Below are positions 63,060 to 64,000 of a DNA stretch of 64,000 nt, piece after piece. Made by a program: the position numbers and the translations under genes. Origin of the DNA: Streptomyces puniciscabiei (GTDB lineage: Bacteria > Actinomycetota > Actinomycetes > Streptomycetales > Streptomycetaceae); assembly GCF_006715785.1 (NCBI RefSeq), contig NZ_VFNX01000001.1, positions 3,424,501 to 3,488,500 of the forward strand, given 5' to 3'. The first letter of the stretch is position 1; every line of letters starts with the position of its first letter. Under the pieces are notes generated by a model. It was not told the DNA's origin and made no database searches. It was given only the letters and a program-made list of their open reading frames with translations.

Positions 63060-63749
63060 ATGGCGAGGAGAGCGACGGGCGGCCGTGCGGCGGGCCGGAC
63101 AGGAGTGCAGGGCGCGCGACGGCCGGAGCTGCGCCTGCCGCCCCTACGGCCGTGGCCGCAGGGCGAGTTGGAGCCGGACGGGGACTATGACGGCCTGGAC
63201 TTCCAGGACGCCGACCTGACCGGGCAGGACGGCGTGGGCGCCCGGTTCATGGACTGCGCGCTGACCGGCTGCGTGCTGGACGACACGGCGCTGGGCCGGG
63301 CCAGAGTGCTCGACTCGGTCCTGACCGGCCTGCGCGGGGTGGGCACACATCTGGCCGAGTCCACGTTCCGGGACGTCGAGCTGATCGACGCCCGGCTGGG
63401 CGGCACGCAGCTGCACGGCGCCGTCCTGGAGCGGGTCGTGGTCCGCGGCGGCAAGATCGACTACCTCAATGTGCGGGAGGCCCGCCTGAAGGACGTCGTC
63501 TTCGAGTCCTGCGTCCTGGTCGAGCCGGACTTCGCCGGTGCGACGCTGGAGCGCGTGGAGTTCGTCGACTGCGCCCTGAGAGAGGCCGACTTCGGCAGCG
63601 CGACCCTGAAGGACGTGGACCTGCGCGGGGCGGCTCCGCTGGAGATCGTGCGGGGGCTGGACCGGCTGTCGGGGGCGGTGATCAGCACCGGGCAACTGCT
63701 GGACCTGGCACCGCTGTTGGCGGCGGAGCTGGGGATCCGGGTGGAGTAG
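63060..63749 (+). CDS. Pentapeptide-repeat protein
   Basis: A 229-residue protein from ATG 63060 (CATGGGGGC upstream). After a basic N-terminus it has about 30 pentapeptide repeats of the A(D/N)LXX type, e.g. DFQDADLTGQDGVGARFMDC, ALTGCVLDDTALGRARVLDS and REARLKDVVFESCVLVEPDF, forming a right-handed quadrilateral beta helix. Some family members mimic DNA and bind gyrase (QnrB, MfpA); that role is possible, not proven. It ends with a short helix LLDLAPLLAAELGIRVE. Confidence 0.87.
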   Translation: MARRATGGRAAGRTGVQGARRPELRLPPLRPWPQGELEPDGDYDGLDFQDADLTGQDGVGARFMDCALTGCVLDDTALGRARVLDSVLTGLRGVGTHLAESTFRDVELIDARLGGTQLHGAVLERVVVRGGKIDYLNVREARLKDVVFESCVLVEPDFAGATLERVEFVDCALREADFGSATLKDVDLRGAAPLEIVRGLDRLSGAVISTGQLLDLAPLLAAELGIRVE

Positions 63750-63773
63750 GGCCTACGGCAGTCCCTCGGCGCC

Positions 63774-64000
63774 CTACGACACCCGGGGAAAGCGGGCCTG
63801 GAGCGTCCAGATCGCCGGGTTCTCCGCCAGGTCCTCATGGAGGTCGGTCAGGTCGGCGATCAGGTCGTGCAGGAAGTCGCGGGCCTCGCGGCGCAGGTCG
63901 GCGTGGGAGAAGGACAGCGGGGACTCCTCGGCCGGCACCCAGTCGGCGGTGATGTCGACCCAGCCGAAGCGGCGCTCGAACAGCATCCGGTCGGTGGACT
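63774..64000 (-). CDS. C-terminal part of an unrecognised protein (truncated by the window)
   Basis: A minus-strand frame entering from the right edge gives at least 74 residues: MLFERRFGWVDITADWVPAE, then EARDFLHDLIADLTDLHEDL and WTLQARFPRVS. The stop TAG is at 63774-63776. Upstream residues STDR continue past the window, so the ATG at 63984-63986 may be internal. A charged helix-rich character is all that can be said; no family is recognised. Confidence 0.7.
   Translation of the reverse strand, partial: STDRMLFERRFGWVDITADWVPAEESPLSFSHADLRREARDFLHDLIADLTDLHEDLAENPAIWTLQARFPRVS

Overview
The window is high-GC actinobacterial DNA and almost certainly a Streptomyces chromosome. Gene content and order match, from memory, the stretch of Streptomyces coelicolor from about nur (SCO4179) to just past msiK (SCO4240). 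Diagnostic genes are the nickel regulator Nur, the WhiG anti-sigma factor RsiG, the DevA-family developmental regulators, the mycothiol enzyme MshA, PhoU/PhoR/PhoP, CarD and the sugar-import ATPase MsiK. No insertion sequence, prophage, CRISPR array or rRNA operon was seen; the only RNA gene found is a tRNA-Thr. This is core chromosome with small accessory insertions, not a genomic island.

Layout. 0-5.7 kb: two coupled membrane proteins, a micro-membrane protein, a nitrobindin-like protein, nur, ygfZ, dtd and rsiG. 5.7-11.3 kb: an Eis-like acetyltransferase, then three DevA-type GntR regulators (devE-like, devA and an unnamed third) with devB, surrounded by AAGTTGG- or AGTTGAC-type operator repeats and two divergent small membrane ORFs. 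11.5-21.1 kb: a tandem two-kinase protein, TetR, a HelD/HelR-like ATPase, a UvrA2-like protein and an ECF41 sigma factor paired with its carboxymuconolactone-decarboxylase partner behind a near-consensus ECF41 promoter. 21.2-28.6 kb: an XRE regulator, an HbhA-like protein, DUF2516, a receiver-SpoIIE phosphatase, an NlpC/P60 hydrolase, a methyltransferase, mshA and YbjN. 28.7-39.5 kb: the most variable part, with a secreted beta-helix protein, AraC, DUF2000, AhpD, an orphan double-glycine-leader peptide, small secreted proteins (one frameshifted), gpmA, a degenerate response regulator, a GAF-ANTAR protein and a seven-cysteine micro-protein. 39.5-48.8 kb: housekeeping genes phoU, phoRP, carD, ispD-ispF, cysS and rlmB. 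48.9-64 kb: DoxX protein, nucleotidyltransferase, msiK, tRNA-Thr, a frameshifted secreted protein, a PGRP amidase, a sedolisin-lectin protease, a phosphotransferase, a rhomboid-like protein, a FAD oxidoreductase, GNAT, an MFS remnant and a pentapeptide-repeat protein.

How the genes work together. Phosphate control (PhoU, PhoR, PhoP) shares one divergent promoter region holding a PHO-box-like direct repeat. The MEP isoprenoid genes ispD and ispF overlap and follow carD. The XRE-HbhA-DUF2516 and mshA-YbjN-gpm-phoR/phoP blocks keep the order of the mycobacterial Rv0474-0476 and Rv0486-0491 regions, so the locus is an ancient actinobacterial neighbourhood into which Streptomyces-specific genes were inserted. 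Development is represented by rsiG, the devA family and a GAF-ANTAR protein. All family assignments come from reading motifs; no database search was run.
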